A stretch of DNA of 64,000 nt, from the NCBI GenBank assembly GCA_035308365.1, contig DATGGU010000031.1, positions 19,562 to 83,561 of the forward strand, in the 5' to 3' direction. The position numbers and the translations under genes were made by a program. Origin of the DNA: PALSA-505 sp035308365 (lineage in GTDB: Bacteria > Actinomycetota > Actinomycetes > Streptosporangiales > Streptosporangiaceae). Shown here in pieces: positions 25,308 to 34,052 of the stretch (position 1 is its first letter; every line of letters starts with the position of its first letter). The notes below the pieces were generated by a model. The model had not been told where the DNA came from and did not search any database. It was given only the letters and a program-made list of their open reading frames with translations.

Positions 25308-26816
25308 GTGACGACCGCACTGGAGCGAGGCGGCCAGAATGGCCGGGTCCACCGTCCAGGGCCGCCACTGACCGAAACCCATGATTTCCCTGGCGGGCTG
25401 CCCCCGCGGCGGCTGGGCTGGTTCCAGCGGTTCAAGCGCGATCCCGCCTGGCCGGTCGTGCTTCTGCTGGCCGGCTGGCCACTCATGTGGGCGACCGGCC
25501 TGTCGGAGTTCGCGATCCCGCTGGTGGCCATCCCGATGGCGTACCGAATGTACATCTGGCGGGCCCGGCGGCTGCGGCCGATCAAGACTCCGCGGGGGTT
25601 CGGGTTCTGGATACTGTTCCTGATCGTGATGCTGGCCGGAGTGGCGACGCTGTCACTGCAGGCTCCCCAGACGATCGGCGGCCCCACGTCGCACCGGCTC
25701 GCCTCCTGGGCCGTCCGGGTGTTCCTCTACCTCGGAGCCACCGTGATCCTGCTGTTCACCGGGAACCTCACCGAGGAAGAACTGCCCCGCAAGCGCCTGG
25801 TCTGGCTGCTCGCCCTGCTCGGGATCTACTCGATCTTCGGCGGCCTGGCCGGCCTCGCGGCGCCCCACCTGCACTTCACCTCGCCGCTCGCCTTCGTGGT
25901 GCCATCGAGCCTGCAGCAGAACAACGTGGAAATCGCCTCGATGCTGCACCCCGCGATGACCCAGATTCAGACCTTCCAGGGCCGAGGCCGGGTGCAGGCA
26001 CCGTTCACCTACTCCAACGGGTGGGGGAACGATGTCGCCATCCTGCTGCCCTTCATCTTCGTGGTCTGGCTCGAGCGCAGCGTGCACAGCAAGTGGGTGC
26101 GCCGGATCTGCAGCTTCTGCATGGCGGTCGCGATCATTCCGATCGTGCTGTCCTTCGACCGGGGCCTGTGGATCGGCATCATCGCCACCGCCGCCTATGT
26201 GGTGGTGCGCACGGCGACCCAGAGCCTGTCCAGGCTCATCTGGGTGATGGGCGGAATTCTCGTGATCGCCGTCGCGATCGCCATCAGCCCGCTGTCCACC
26301 CTGATCAGTACACGTCTGTCGCACGGCAGCAGCGACTCCGGCCGGGCGGCCCAGGCCGTCATTGCCTTGGAGGCTGCCCTCAAATCGCCGATCATCGGTT
26401 ACGGTGACACGCGTCACCAGCAGGGCAGCACGAACTCCATCGCCGTGGGCCGGACCGCGGGATGCAGCGACTGTGGGCAGCAGGACATCGGCAGCCACGG
26501 CCAGGTGTTCCTGACGCTGATCTCCAACGGCTTCGTCGGCACGTTCTTCTACCTTGCCTTCTTCGTCAGCGCAGCCTGGCGATACAGACGAGATAAAACG
26601 CCCTACGGGCAAGCGGGCGAACTCGTGCTACTGCTGGGTTTCATATTCATGTTCGCCTACATGTCGGTTGGTATCACGCTCGCCCTCACCATGGTCGCGT
26701 ACGCGGTCCTGTGGAAGAACGAGATGGTCCGCGAGGACGAACTGAAGGCGGCCAAGGCAGCCGAACCCGCCATAGGCAACGGCCGGGGAAGCCTCACCTC
26801 CATCGTGCCGGCATGA
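25308..26816 (+). CDS. O-antigen ligase/polymerase family (Wzy-like) membrane protein
   Basis: A 502-residue polytopic membrane protein with about eleven hydrophobic segments. A large extracytoplasmic loop at about residues 340-400 contains SGRAAQAVIALEAALKSPIIGYG and SHGQVFLTLISNG, the region typical of the PF04932 ligase/polymerase family. Next to a flippase and two Wzz-like genes, polymerisation of lipid-linked repeat units outside the membrane is the likely job. The GTG at 25308 has GAGGA 7 nt upstream; the longer frame starts inside the inverted-repeat element and is rejected. The flippase gene follows about 90 nt later on the same strand. Confidence 0.82.
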   Translation: MTTALERGGQNGRVHRPGPPLTETHDFPGGLPPRRLGWFQRFKRDPAWPVVLLLAGWPLMWATGLSEFAIPLVAIPMAYRMYIWRARRLRPIKTPRGFGFWILFLIVMLAGVATLSLQAPQTIGGPTSHRLASWAVRVFLYLGATVILLFTGNLTEEELPRKRLVWLLALLGIYSIFGGLAGLAAPHLHFTSPLAFVVPSSLQQNNVEIASMLHPAMTQIQTFQGRGRVQAPFTYSNGWGNDVAILLPFIFVVWLERSVHSKWVRRICSFCMAVAIIPIVLSFDRGLWIGIIATAAYVVVRTATQSLSRLIWVMGGILVIAVAIAISPLSTLISTRLSHGSSDSGRAAQAVIALEAALKSPIIGYGDTRHQQGSTNSIAVGRTAGCSDCGQQDIGSHGQVFLTLISNGFVGTFFYLAFFVSAAWRYRRDKTPYGQAGELVLLLGFIFMFAYMSVGITLALTMVAYAVLWKNEMVREDELKAAKAAEPAIGNGRGSLTSIVPA

Positions 26817-26904
26817 CCTCATCACCCAGGGAGAGACACCTGACCAGCCACGGCGCAGTCGCTGACCGGCCGGACGCGTCCAGACCCGGCCATTGACCAG
26901 CGCC

Positions 26905-29778
26905 ATGTCCCGTCATCCTTACTCATTGCCGGAGCGGTCGGCCGACCGCCCAGAGGTGGGGATGGCCCAGGAAGGGCGTGACAGCGACCCGGCTGGCCGG
27001 CGGCCAGAGCCCCGAGCGGACTCGACCGCCGGTGAAGCCAACGGCCACCCCGGCTACCCAGCGCGCCATGACGACCACCCGGCCCGGGACGGGGGCTATC
27101 CACCCCAGACCGGCCGCCGAGCCCAAAGCGGCAGCCGCCCGGCGCAGGACGGCGGCCGGCCAGCCCAAGACCCCGGCCGCCCGGCCCAGGGCGGCTACCC
27201 ACCCCAGGACCGCGGGCGCTCCCCCCAAGCCGCATACCCGCCCCAAGGAAGCCGTCCAGCCCAAGGTAGCGGCCACCCAGCCCAAGATCGCGGTCGTCCC
27301 GGCCAAGGTGCCTACCCACCCCCGCGCACCCGCCCGGCACAAGGCGGCTACCCGCCCCAAGGTCAGGACCGCCCGGCCCAAAGCGGTCGCTCCGGCCAAG
27401 ACCGCTACCCACCTCAAGGCGCTCGCCCATTCCAAAGCGGCCGCCCAGCCCAAGGCGCCCGCCCCACCCAGAACCCTCGTCCAGCCCAAGGCGATCGCCC
27501 TGCCCCAAGCCCCGACCCGGTCCATGGCGGCCGCCCCGTCCAAAGCGGCCGCCCCGCCCCAAGCCCCGACCCGGTCCAAGGCACTCGTCCAGCCCAAAGC
27601 GGCCGCCCCGCCCCAAGCCCCGACCCAGTCCAAGGCACTCGTCCAGCCCAAAGCGGCCGCCCCGCCCAAGGCGCCCGCCCCGCCCAAAGTGGTCGCCCCG
27701 CCAGCCCCGACCCGGTCCATGGTGGCCGCCCCACCCAGAGCCCTCGCCCCACTCCAAGCGGTCGCCCCGCCCAGAGCACTCGCCCAGCTCAAGCTGCCCG
27801 CCCAGCGCAGAACGCTGGCCCAGCGCAGAGCGCTGATCACGCGGCACCCGGCGCTTCCCCGGCCCAGGGCCCCGGCTACCCGGCACCCGGCGGTTACCTA
27901 GCCCAGGACCGCGCTTACCCGGCCGGCGGCAGCTACCCGTCCGCGCACAACTATCCGCCCCGGCCACAAGCCCTCAGCCTCCCGCCGCCCACCGCTTACC
28001 CGGCACGAGAACGCGGCTACCCGGCCCAGCGCGGTGCCCCCCCGGCACCAGGCCGCAAGAGCCCGGCGGCCGGCCCCGGCGGCGGGGGTGGCCGTGGCGG
28101 CGGCGACGGAGTCGCGCAACTGCGGCGCGGCAGTACGCTGAACCTGGCCGCCTCTGCCGTCTCGGCCATCGCCACCACGGGCGTCACCATCACCGTCACC
28201 CGGTTCTACCCACGGGCGGTCGCCGGTGCGTTCTTCACCGCCATCTCGATCTTCCTCATTGTCGGCGCCATCGCCGGGCTCGGCACGAACGTAGGCCTGA
28301 CCTACTTCATCGCCAGGCTCCGCTCGCTCGGCGATGAAGCCAAGATCCCGGCCATCATGCGCATCGCGATCATTCCGGTGGTCGTGGTCTCGATCGCGTC
28401 CACCGGCGTCCTGTTCGTGGTGGCCGAACCGGTGGGGCATGCGATCCTGAGCGGCAAGGCCACGCAGGGCGGGGTGACGTCGGCCGACGTGGCGAACGCG
28501 CTGCGCGGGCTGGCCTTCATGCTGCCGTTCGCGGGCCTGCTCAACGCCTTTCTCGGCGCCAGCCGGGGCTATGGGGACATGCGGCCTTCGGCCTGGGTCG
28601 GGCAGATAGCCCTCACCGCCTCCAGGCTGGTCGGCGTGGGGCTGGCGGTGGCGATCGGAAGCACGGTGCTCATCGCACCGCTGTGGGCGCTGCCCTACCT
28701 GCCCTGCGCCGTGCTGGCCTACCTGTGGGGACGCCGGATCAGCCACAACCACTCGAACCCTTACGTACCGTTGCCCGACGTCCCACCCGAGGTGGCAACC
28801 CTCCTGTCGCTCGCGACGCCGGTGTCACCCAGCCGCGGCCAGAAGCCCGTCCCCTACCGCACCCAGCCCCGGACTAGCCCCGCCCCAACCGGGCGGCTGG
28901 CCGCCAGGCGGATGGCCCAGAACACCACCCGCGGTTTCTGGGCTTTCACCACCCCGCGGGCTATCGCCAACACCGCCCAGAACATTCTTCAGCAGATCGA
29001 CATCGTGCTGGTGGCCGGGATGAAGGGACCGGTCGAGGCGGCCGTCTACACGGCCGCGACCCGGTTCCTCGTGCTCGGCCAGCTCGGTGGCATGGCGATC
29101 AACAGGGCATCCCAGACCCGGTTCACCGAACTGTTCACCCTGGGCGACCGCAAGGGTGCGAACACGATCTACCGGGTCACCACCGGCTGGTTCGTCCTGC
29201 TGCTGTGGCCCATGTACCTGCTGGCCGTGATCTTCGGTTCCGAGGTGCTGAAGATCTTCGGCCATAACTACCAGGCAGGCAGCCTGGTCATCGTCATCCT
29301 GGGCCTGACCATGCTGCTGGCCGCCGCGTGCGGCCAGGTCGACATGGTGCTGATCACGTCCGGCCGCAGTAGCTGGAGCCTGGTCAACGGGTTGCTGACC
29401 ATGGCCGTGAACATCGGCGTGGACCTGGTCCTGATCCCCAAGTACGGGATCACCGGCGCCGCCATCGGGTGGGCCGTCGCGATCGCGATCAGCAACGTGA
29501 TGCCGCTCATCCAGCTTGCGCTCGTGCTGGGGCTGCACCCGTTCGGGAGAGGGACCCTCGTCGCCTGCGTCACGTGCGCGATCAGCTTCGGCGCCATCCC
29601 GTTCGCCATCCGGCTGGGCCTGGGCGACGGCCCGGCCGGCATCGCGGCGGCCGTCATCGCGGGAGGCACGGTCCAGGTCATGGCACTGCGGCGGTTCCGT
29701 GGCCTGCTGCGCCTGCCTTCCATGTCAAGGTTGCGGCCGGGCGGGCGTAATCGCCGGGTGGAGGATCCGTGGAACTGA
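26905..29778 (+). CDS. Wzx/MviN-like polysaccharide flippase with long disordered N-terminus
   Basis: About 957 residues. Residues 1 to about 400 are low complexity: Pro, Arg, Gly, Ala and Gln in degenerate units such as GRPAQG, GGYPPQ and SPDPVQGTRPAQSGRPA. They are predicted to be cytoplasmic and disordered. From about 405 a polytopic domain of 12-14 helices begins (LRRGSTLNLAASAVSAIATT) with the layout of Wzx/MATE-like exporters, interrupted near 620-690 by a hydrophilic loop. It probably flips the undecaprenyl-linked unit. The start is uncertain: TTG at 26893, ATG at 26905 and ATG at 26962 (with GAGGTGGGG upstream) are all in frame. Such a long repetitive arm is not typical of flippases and could be a tether or scaffold. 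Confidence 0.82.
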   Translation: MSRHPYSLPERSADRPEVGMAQEGRDSDPAGRRPEPRADSTAGEANGHPGYPARHDDHPARDGGYPPQTGRRAQSGSRPAQDGGRPAQDPGRPAQGGYPPQDRGRSPQAAYPPQGSRPAQGSGHPAQDRGRPGQGAYPPPRTRPAQGGYPPQGQDRPAQSGRSGQDRYPPQGARPFQSGRPAQGARPTQNPRPAQGDRPAPSPDPVHGGRPVQSGRPAPSPDPVQGTRPAQSGRPAPSPDPVQGTRPAQSGRPAQGARPAQSGRPASPDPVHGGRPTQSPRPTPSGRPAQSTRPAQAARPAQNAGPAQSADHAAPGASPAQGPGYPAPGGYLAQDRAYPAGGSYPSAHNYPPRPQALSLPPPTAYPARERGYPAQRGAPPAPGRKSPAAGPGGGGGRGGGDGVAQLRRGSTLNLAASAVSAIATTGVTITVTRFYPRAVAGAFFTAISIFLIVGAIAGLGTNVGLTYFIARLRSLGDEAKIPAIMRIAIIPVVVVSIASTGVLFVVAEPVGHAILSGKATQGGVTSADVANALRGLAFMLPFAGLLNAFLGASRGYGDMRPSAWVGQIALTASRLVGVGLAVAIGSTVLIAPLWALPYLPCAVLAYLWGRRISHNHSNPYVPLPDVPPEVATLLSLATPVSPSRGQKPVPYRTQPRTSPAPTGRLAARRMAQNTTRGFWAFTTPRAIANTAQNILQQIDIVLVAGMKGPVEAAVYTAATRFLVLGQLGGMAINRASQTRFTELFTLGDRKGANTIYRVTTGWFVLLLWPMYLLAVIFGSEVLKIFGHNYQAGSLVIVILGLTMLLAAACGQVDMVLITSGRSSWSLVNGLLTMAVNIGVDLVLIPKYGITGAAIGWAVAIAISNVMPLIQLALVLGLHPFGRGTLVACVTCAISFGAIPFAIRLGLGDGPAGIAAAVIAGGTVQVMALRRFRGLLRLPSMSRLRPGGRNRRVEDPWN

Positions 29779-29928
29779 TGACATAACCAAATCAGTTCAC
29801 TAAAGGTGAATTTCCGGGCAATCATGCACAGGCCAGGTTGTTGTTTCAAACCAGTCACTCAAGCACTCCTGCCATAATGTCTGTTGGTAAGGGCGCGGGG
29901 AGCATACAGCCGAGAAGGAGACCCAACG
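29779..29928. promoter_or_regulatory. probable promoter/leader of the sulfotransferase-GT2 gene
   Basis: This 150-nt gap is unusually AT-rich for the window around 29779-29815 (GATGACATAACCAAATCAG). That composition and the following mini-ORF with a strong ribosome site suggest a separate promoter here. I cannot assign exact -35/-10 boxes. Confidence 0.4.
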
Positions 29929-29952
29929 ATGACCCGAGAGGGCTGTGCGTGA
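29929..29952 (+). CDS. 7-codon leader peptide, MTREGCA
   Basis: An ATG at 29929 with a strong AAGGAG 8 nt upstream opens a 7-codon frame, MTREGCA, ending in TGA. The stop overlaps the GTG start of the sulfotransferase-glycosyltransferase gene (GTGA, 29949-29952). This AAGGAG serves only the small frame, since no start of the large frame lies at a usable distance. The large gene is therefore probably translated by re-initiation. The single Cys codon next to the stop invites comparison with the cysteine-responsive leader peptides of mycobacterial sulfur genes, though those have several Cys codons. Confidence 0.5.
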   Translation: MTREGCA

Positions 29953-32012
29953 GCCGCAGCCACCAGCGGTCCGGTCAGATGACTGCGGCCGCTGGGGTAG
30001 TGCCGTCCCGGTACCTTGTGGCTGACACAGCCCCTGATGGCGGGCCTGGCGCCATCAGGGATGAGACAGCCAGCGCTTCTACTGCCAGCAAGGCAGGAGC
30101 TGATCGGGTGAAGGCACCAGGCGTAGCTCCAACTGTGATCTTCATTGCGGGATTCGGCAGGTCAGGCAGCACGATGCTGGAGCGGGTGCTCGGTGAGATG
30201 CCCGGCTTCGTCAACGTGGGCGAGCTGATCGACATCTTCCGCCGGGCCCCCGAGGCCGAGCGGTGCGGGTGTGGCCTGCCCTTCACCGGCTGCCCGTTCT
30301 GGACGGCCGTGGGACAGCGGGCCTTCGGTGGATGGGACGCCGGTGAACTCGCCGCCGTCGCCCGCCTGCAGGACAAGGTTGCCCGGCAACGCCATATGCC
30401 AAAGCTGCTCGCACTGCGGCTGGCCGGCCAGAACTTCCGCACCGAAGTCGACGCCTATGGCGGGCATTACAAGAAGCTCTACCGGGCCATCGCCGATGAG
30501 GCCGGCGCGCAATATGTCGTGGATTCCAGCAAATGGCCGGTGCAGGCGCTTGCACTAGCCCGCGCCGGAATCGACGTGCGGGTGATTCACCTGGTCAGGG
30601 ATGCCCGTGGCGTGGCCTATTCGATGGGTAAGGACGTGTCCCGTCCGCACACGGAGGACGAGAACGACGTCATGTGGCGCAACGCGCCAGCGGGTGCCGC
30701 CGCGCGGTGGGTGACCTGCCAGACAGAGGCTGAGCTGCTGCGCACCTACCAGCGTGTGACCCGGGTGCGCTACGAGGATTTCGTCCGCCAGCCCAGGCGC
30801 ACGGTCGAGACCGCGCTGACCAGCCTCGGCCTGCCGGCCGCGCCCGGGCACATGTCTCACATCGACCAGGGGCGGTTGGTGCTCGGCAAGAGCCACGGTC
30901 TGTCCGGGAACCCGTCACGGTTCCGCGACGGGGAGATCGTCCTGCGCCACGACGAGGCCTGGCGCAAACAGATGCCCGTGGTCGACCGCGCCCTGGTGAC
31001 CACCATCAGCCTGCCGTTCATGCTGCGTTACGGCCGCCCGCGAGCCGCCACGGCCACCGCGGCGGGCGCCACCCCGGCCGCGCCGCCGCCGGAGCGGTGG
31101 CCGGACGTGTCGGTGATGATCACGACCCGCGGCCGGCCCGAACTGGTCCGTGAGACGATCGCCACGGTGGTCGCCCAGGACTACCCCGGCGACATCGACA
31201 TCCTCATCGTGCACGACCAGGAGCCCGCCGACGAGGAGCTGACCCGCCTGGGGGCTCCGGGCCGCCGCATACGTGTGCTGAGCAACACCGGGAAGCCCGG
31301 CCTGGCCGGCGCCCGGAACTTCGGTCTCGGCTTCCTGGCCAGCGACTACGTCGCCACCTGTGACGACGATGACCTCTGGCATCCGGAAAAGCTCCGGCTG
31401 CAGATCGCCAGGCTGGTCAATGAGCCGGATCTGCTCGCCATCGGTTCGGGCATCCGGCTGCTGCTGCCCGGCGCCAAGACCCAGGACTGGCCGGGCCGCG
31501 CCGAGCGGATCGACTACGAGATGCTGCTGCGCAACCGGGTGAAGGAACTGCATTCCTCCACCCTGGTGATGCGCCGGGACGCCTACACGAAGGCCGGGAA
31601 CTACGACGAGAACCTGCCCTACGGCTACTCCGAGGACTACGACTGGGTGCTGCGCATGGCGAAGGTGGGCGCGCTCGGCCTGGTCATCGAGCCACTGGCG
31701 GACATCCGCCGCAACGCCACCTCGTACTACCAGGGGGGCTCGGAGAAGGTGGCGGCCGGGCTTCAGTACCTGTACGACAAGCACCCGGACATCGGTGCCT
31801 CGCGTCGCGGCAGTGCCCGGATGCTCGGCCAGATCGCCTTCGCCCGGTCCTCGATGGGCCAGCGCCGGGCGGCCCTGCCCCTCGCGCTGAAGGCGCTCTT
31901 GCGGTGGCCGGCCTCCCCCCACCCCTATATTGCGCTGGTTCACATAATCACGGGCGTGCAGCCGCGGCACCTGCTGCGCCTGGCCCGCCTGCTCCGCCGC
32001 GACATGGCTTAG
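29949..32012 (+). CDS. two-domain sulfotransferase / family 2 glycosyltransferase fusion
   Basis: A 687-residue protein with two catalytic domains. The N-terminal sulfotransferase (about residues 60-350) has the PAPS loop FIAGFGRSGSTMLERVL near 64 and the 3'-phosphate motif HLVRDARGVAYS near 212. An Ala/Pro-rich linker at about 360-380 leads to a GT2/GT-A domain with VSVMITTRGRPELVRETIA near 387, a stretch beginning KPGLAGARNFGLGFLAS, and the metal-binding CDDDDLWHPEKL near 471. A helical tail of about 80 residues follows. It probably adds a sugar and sulfates the same or a neighbouring residue. The sulfotransferase half is not close to the four stand-alone copies. The GTG at 29949 is chosen for its overlap with the mini-ORF stop; ATG 29877 is a weaker alternative. 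Confidence 0.87.
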   Translation: MSRSHQRSGQMTAAAGVVPSRYLVADTAPDGGPGAIRDETASASTASKAGADRVKAPGVAPTVIFIAGFGRSGSTMLERVLGEMPGFVNVGELIDIFRRAPEAERCGCGLPFTGCPFWTAVGQRAFGGWDAGELAAVARLQDKVARQRHMPKLLALRLAGQNFRTEVDAYGGHYKKLYRAIADEAGAQYVVDSSKWPVQALALARAGIDVRVIHLVRDARGVAYSMGKDVSRPHTEDENDVMWRNAPAGAAARWVTCQTEAELLRTYQRVTRVRYEDFVRQPRRTVETALTSLGLPAAPGHMSHIDQGRLVLGKSHGLSGNPSRFRDGEIVLRHDEAWRKQMPVVDRALVTTISLPFMLRYGRPRAATATAAGATPAAPPPERWPDVSVMITTRGRPELVRETIATVVAQDYPGDIDILIVHDQEPADEELTRLGAPGRRIRVLSNTGKPGLAGARNFGLGFLASDYVATCDDDDLWHPEKLRLQIARLVNEPDLLAIGSGIRLLLPGAKTQDWPGRAERIDYEMLLRNRVKELHSSTLVMRRDAYTKAGNYDENLPYGYSEDYDWVLRMAKVGALGLVIEPLADIRRNATSYYQGGSEKVAAGLQYLYDKHPDIGASRRGSARMLGQIAFARSSMGQRRAALPLALKALLRWPASPHPYIALVHIITGVQPRHLLRLARLLRRDMA

Positions 32013-32052
32013 GCAGCCACCCGTGACAACCCGTGAAGGGAGATGAAATCCC

Positions 32053-33039
32053 GTGGAGAGCACCGACCCCGCCGGCACCGTCACCGCCAGCGGTGATGGT
32101 GGCCCGGGCACAGGCCAAACAGACCCGGCCAACGGCAGCCGGGCTTGGAGCGGGACCGGCCGTCTCGCCCCCTCGGCCCGGGCTGACTGGCAACGACGGG
32201 CCAGGAAGATGGCGTACCGGACGCTGGTGGCGGCCGGGCGCCCGGCTCAGCGGGCACGGCTGCTGCCCAGCTTCCTGATCGTGGGCGCCGAGCGCTGCGG
32301 CACCACCTCGATGTACCACGTGCTCAAGCAGCACCCGGCCATCTTCGGCACGACCATGCGCAAGCAGGAAGTGCACTTCTTCGACGTCGCCTACGATCGC
32401 GGGCTCGGCTGGTATCAGTCCCAGTTCCCGCTCAAGGCGTCGGCGCGGCTGGCCTCGCGTGGCGCCGGGGTGCCCCCGGTGGCCTTCGAGGCGAGCCCCT
32501 ACTACATGTTCCATCCGCTGGCTCCGGGCCGGATCAACCACGACCTGCCCGGCGTCCGGCTGCTGATCCAGCTTCGCGACCCGGTGGAGCGGGCGTACTC
32601 CGCGCATGCCAACCACGTGGGCCACGGGCTGGAGACGGAGTCCTTCGAACGGGCGCTGGAGCTCGAGGATTCCCGGCTGGAAGGCGAGGCCGAACGGATC
32701 ATCGCCGACCCGTCCTACAACAGCTACAGCCACCGGCACCACTCCTACCGGATCCGCGGTCACTACGCCGACCAGCTGGAGAACCTGGAGAAGATCTTCG
32801 GCCGGGACCGGATGCTCGTCATCGACAGCGACGACTTCTTCGCCGACCCCGGGCCCGCCTACGACCAGGTGCTCAAGTTTCTCGGCCTGCCCCAGTTCAC
32901 TCCCCAGTTCACCCCGCAGAACGCCCGGCCACGCGCGCCGATGCCGGAGAAGATCCGCGCCGAACTGGAAGAGCATTACCGCCCGTACGACGAGCGCCTC
33001 ACCGCCTGGCTAGGCCGCGAGCCAAGCTGGCGCCGTTGA
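32053..33039 (+). CDS. sulfotransferase (PAPS-dependent), copy 4
   Basis: A 328-residue sulfotransferase, close paralog of copies 1 and 3, with the PAPS loop FLIVGAERCGTTSMYHVL, the 3'-phosphate segment QLRDPVERAYSAHAN and the core SFERALELEDSRLEGE. The first 50 residues are a Gly/Thr/Ala-rich variable extension. The GTG at 32053 has AGGGAG about 10 nt upstream. It lies 40 nt after the fusion gene on the same strand, so it is probably the last gene of the Wzz-B/Wzy/Wzx transcript, and is followed by a hairpin. Different acceptor positions for the paralogs are likely but unproven. Confidence 0.9.
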   Translation: MESTDPAGTVTASGDGGPGTGQTDPANGSRAWSGTGRLAPSARADWQRRARKMAYRTLVAAGRPAQRARLLPSFLIVGAERCGTTSMYHVLKQHPAIFGTTMRKQEVHFFDVAYDRGLGWYQSQFPLKASARLASRGAGVPPVAFEASPYYMFHPLAPGRINHDLPGVRLLIQLRDPVERAYSAHANHVGHGLETESFERALELEDSRLEGEAERIIADPSYNSYSHRHHSYRIRGHYADQLENLEKIFGRDRMLVIDSDDFFADPGPAYDQVLKFLGLPQFTPQFTPQNARPRAPMPEKIRAELEEHYRPYDERLTAWLGREPSWRR

Positions 33040-33045
33040 ACGCGA

Positions 33046-33082
33046 ACCCCCAGAGCCTGGATCTTTACTTGGCTCTGGGGGT
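33046..33082. terminator. hairpin between convergent genes
   Basis: A perfect 12-bp stem (ACCCCCAGAGCC at 33046-33057 and GGCTCTGGGGGT at 33071-33082) with a 13-nt loop, starting 6 nt after the copy 4 sulfotransferase stop and facing the convergent WecG-type gene. No T-tract follows on the plus strand. Confidence 0.7.
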
Positions 33083-33173
33083 GGTGATCATCCCATGTTG
33101 CCCGCCGTATTCCGTCAAATAAATTCAAAAGATTTTACTTTTGACGGTTCCCGGCGAACTCGTCGCTGACCTG

Positions 33174-34052
33174 CTACTTACCGCTACGGCGCTTGCGCTT
33201 TTCTTTTGCGACCATGCCGAAGTAGGTCGTGAGTTCTATGGTGTACCGCTTCCACAGGCGGCCGGGCTCGCGCGTCAGCCGGTAGGCCCAGCCGAGCCGC
33301 GCCTTGTTCACCCAGCTCGGGTACCAGTAAACCCGCTCGGCCAGGTGGTCGAGGTAGCTGCCGCCGGTGATGATGACCGGCACGTTCAGCCGGTCGGCCA
33401 CCTCCCAGACCCAGGTCTGCTGCATCGGCGTGGGAATGGACACATGCAGGATGTCGGCCTTGGACGCGTTGATCTCGTCGACCATCATGTCCACGTCGGC
33501 CTCGTCGTAGCGCCCCGGATGCCCACGGGCCACGTCCCAGTAGCCGTGCAGCGTCCCGGCGATCGGCAGGCCGGGGAAGGTCTCGGTCAGGTTCGCCGCG
33601 GCCTTCTCCGGGGTGCCCTCGCTGCAGCCGAACAGGTAGTTCGAGAACCCATGCTCGGCGGACAGGGCGAACATCTTGGGGCAGATGTCGTCGTTGCCCT
33701 GGCGGTCGGGTACCGGATAGCCGAACCAGCGCCCGCCAAGGACAATGCCCCACCCGTCCGGCAGGATGATGTCGAACTTGTTCATCTTGTCGATCAGGCC
33801 TGGGATGCGGTGCGCCCGCAGCACGTAGTCGGGGTTGATGAACGACACGGTCAGCCGCGACCGGGTCTCGACCGCCTGCCGCACCGCGTCCACGAAGTCC
33901 TGGTCCGGGATGCAGGACAGCCCGATGCCCAGAAAGTCCCGCTTCGCCGCCCGGTAGCGCTCGCCAAGCTCGGTGCCGAGCCCGGCCGCCCCGTCACTGG
34001 TCTTGCTGGCGTTTCCGGCCTGCCCGGCCGCCTCTTCCATCATCGCGCTCAC
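33174..34052 (-). CDS. WecG/TagA/CpsF family glycosyltransferase
   Basis: A 292-residue glycosyltransferase of family GT26, which adds N-acetylmannosamine-type sugars or uronates to lipid-linked acceptors in other systems. Family stretches are FINPDYVLRAHRIPGL, LPDGWGIVLGGRWFG and the R-Q-G-N-D-D-I-C-P segment, followed by FGCSEGTPEKAAANL. The C-terminal segment is basic and amphipathic, consistent with membrane association. The start is taken as GTG 34052, which overlaps the epimerase stop by 4 nt (GTGA). The actual sugar is unknown. Confidence 0.85.
   Translation of the reverse strand: MSAMMEEAAGQAGNASKTSDGAAGLGTELGERYRAAKRDFLGIGLSCIPDQDFVDAVRQAVETRSRLTVSFINPDYVLRAHRIPGLIDKMNKFDIILPDGWGIVLGGRWFGYPVPDRQGNDDICPKMFALSAEHGFSNYLFGCSEGTPEKAAANLTETFPGLPIAGTLHGYWDVARGHPGRYDEADVDMMVDEINASKADILHVSIPTPMQQTWVWEVADRLNVPVIITGGSYLDHLAERVYWYPSWVNKARLGWAYRLTREPGRLWKRYTIELTTYFGMVAKEKRKRRSGK

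Noticed and set aside
26822..27967. Long minus-strand open frame (381 codons, Gly/Arg-rich) opposite the start of the flippase gene
   Set aside because: It is the antisense reading of the low-complexity Pro/Arg/Gln arm; composition alone keeps the frame open, and there is no family feature or ribosome site.
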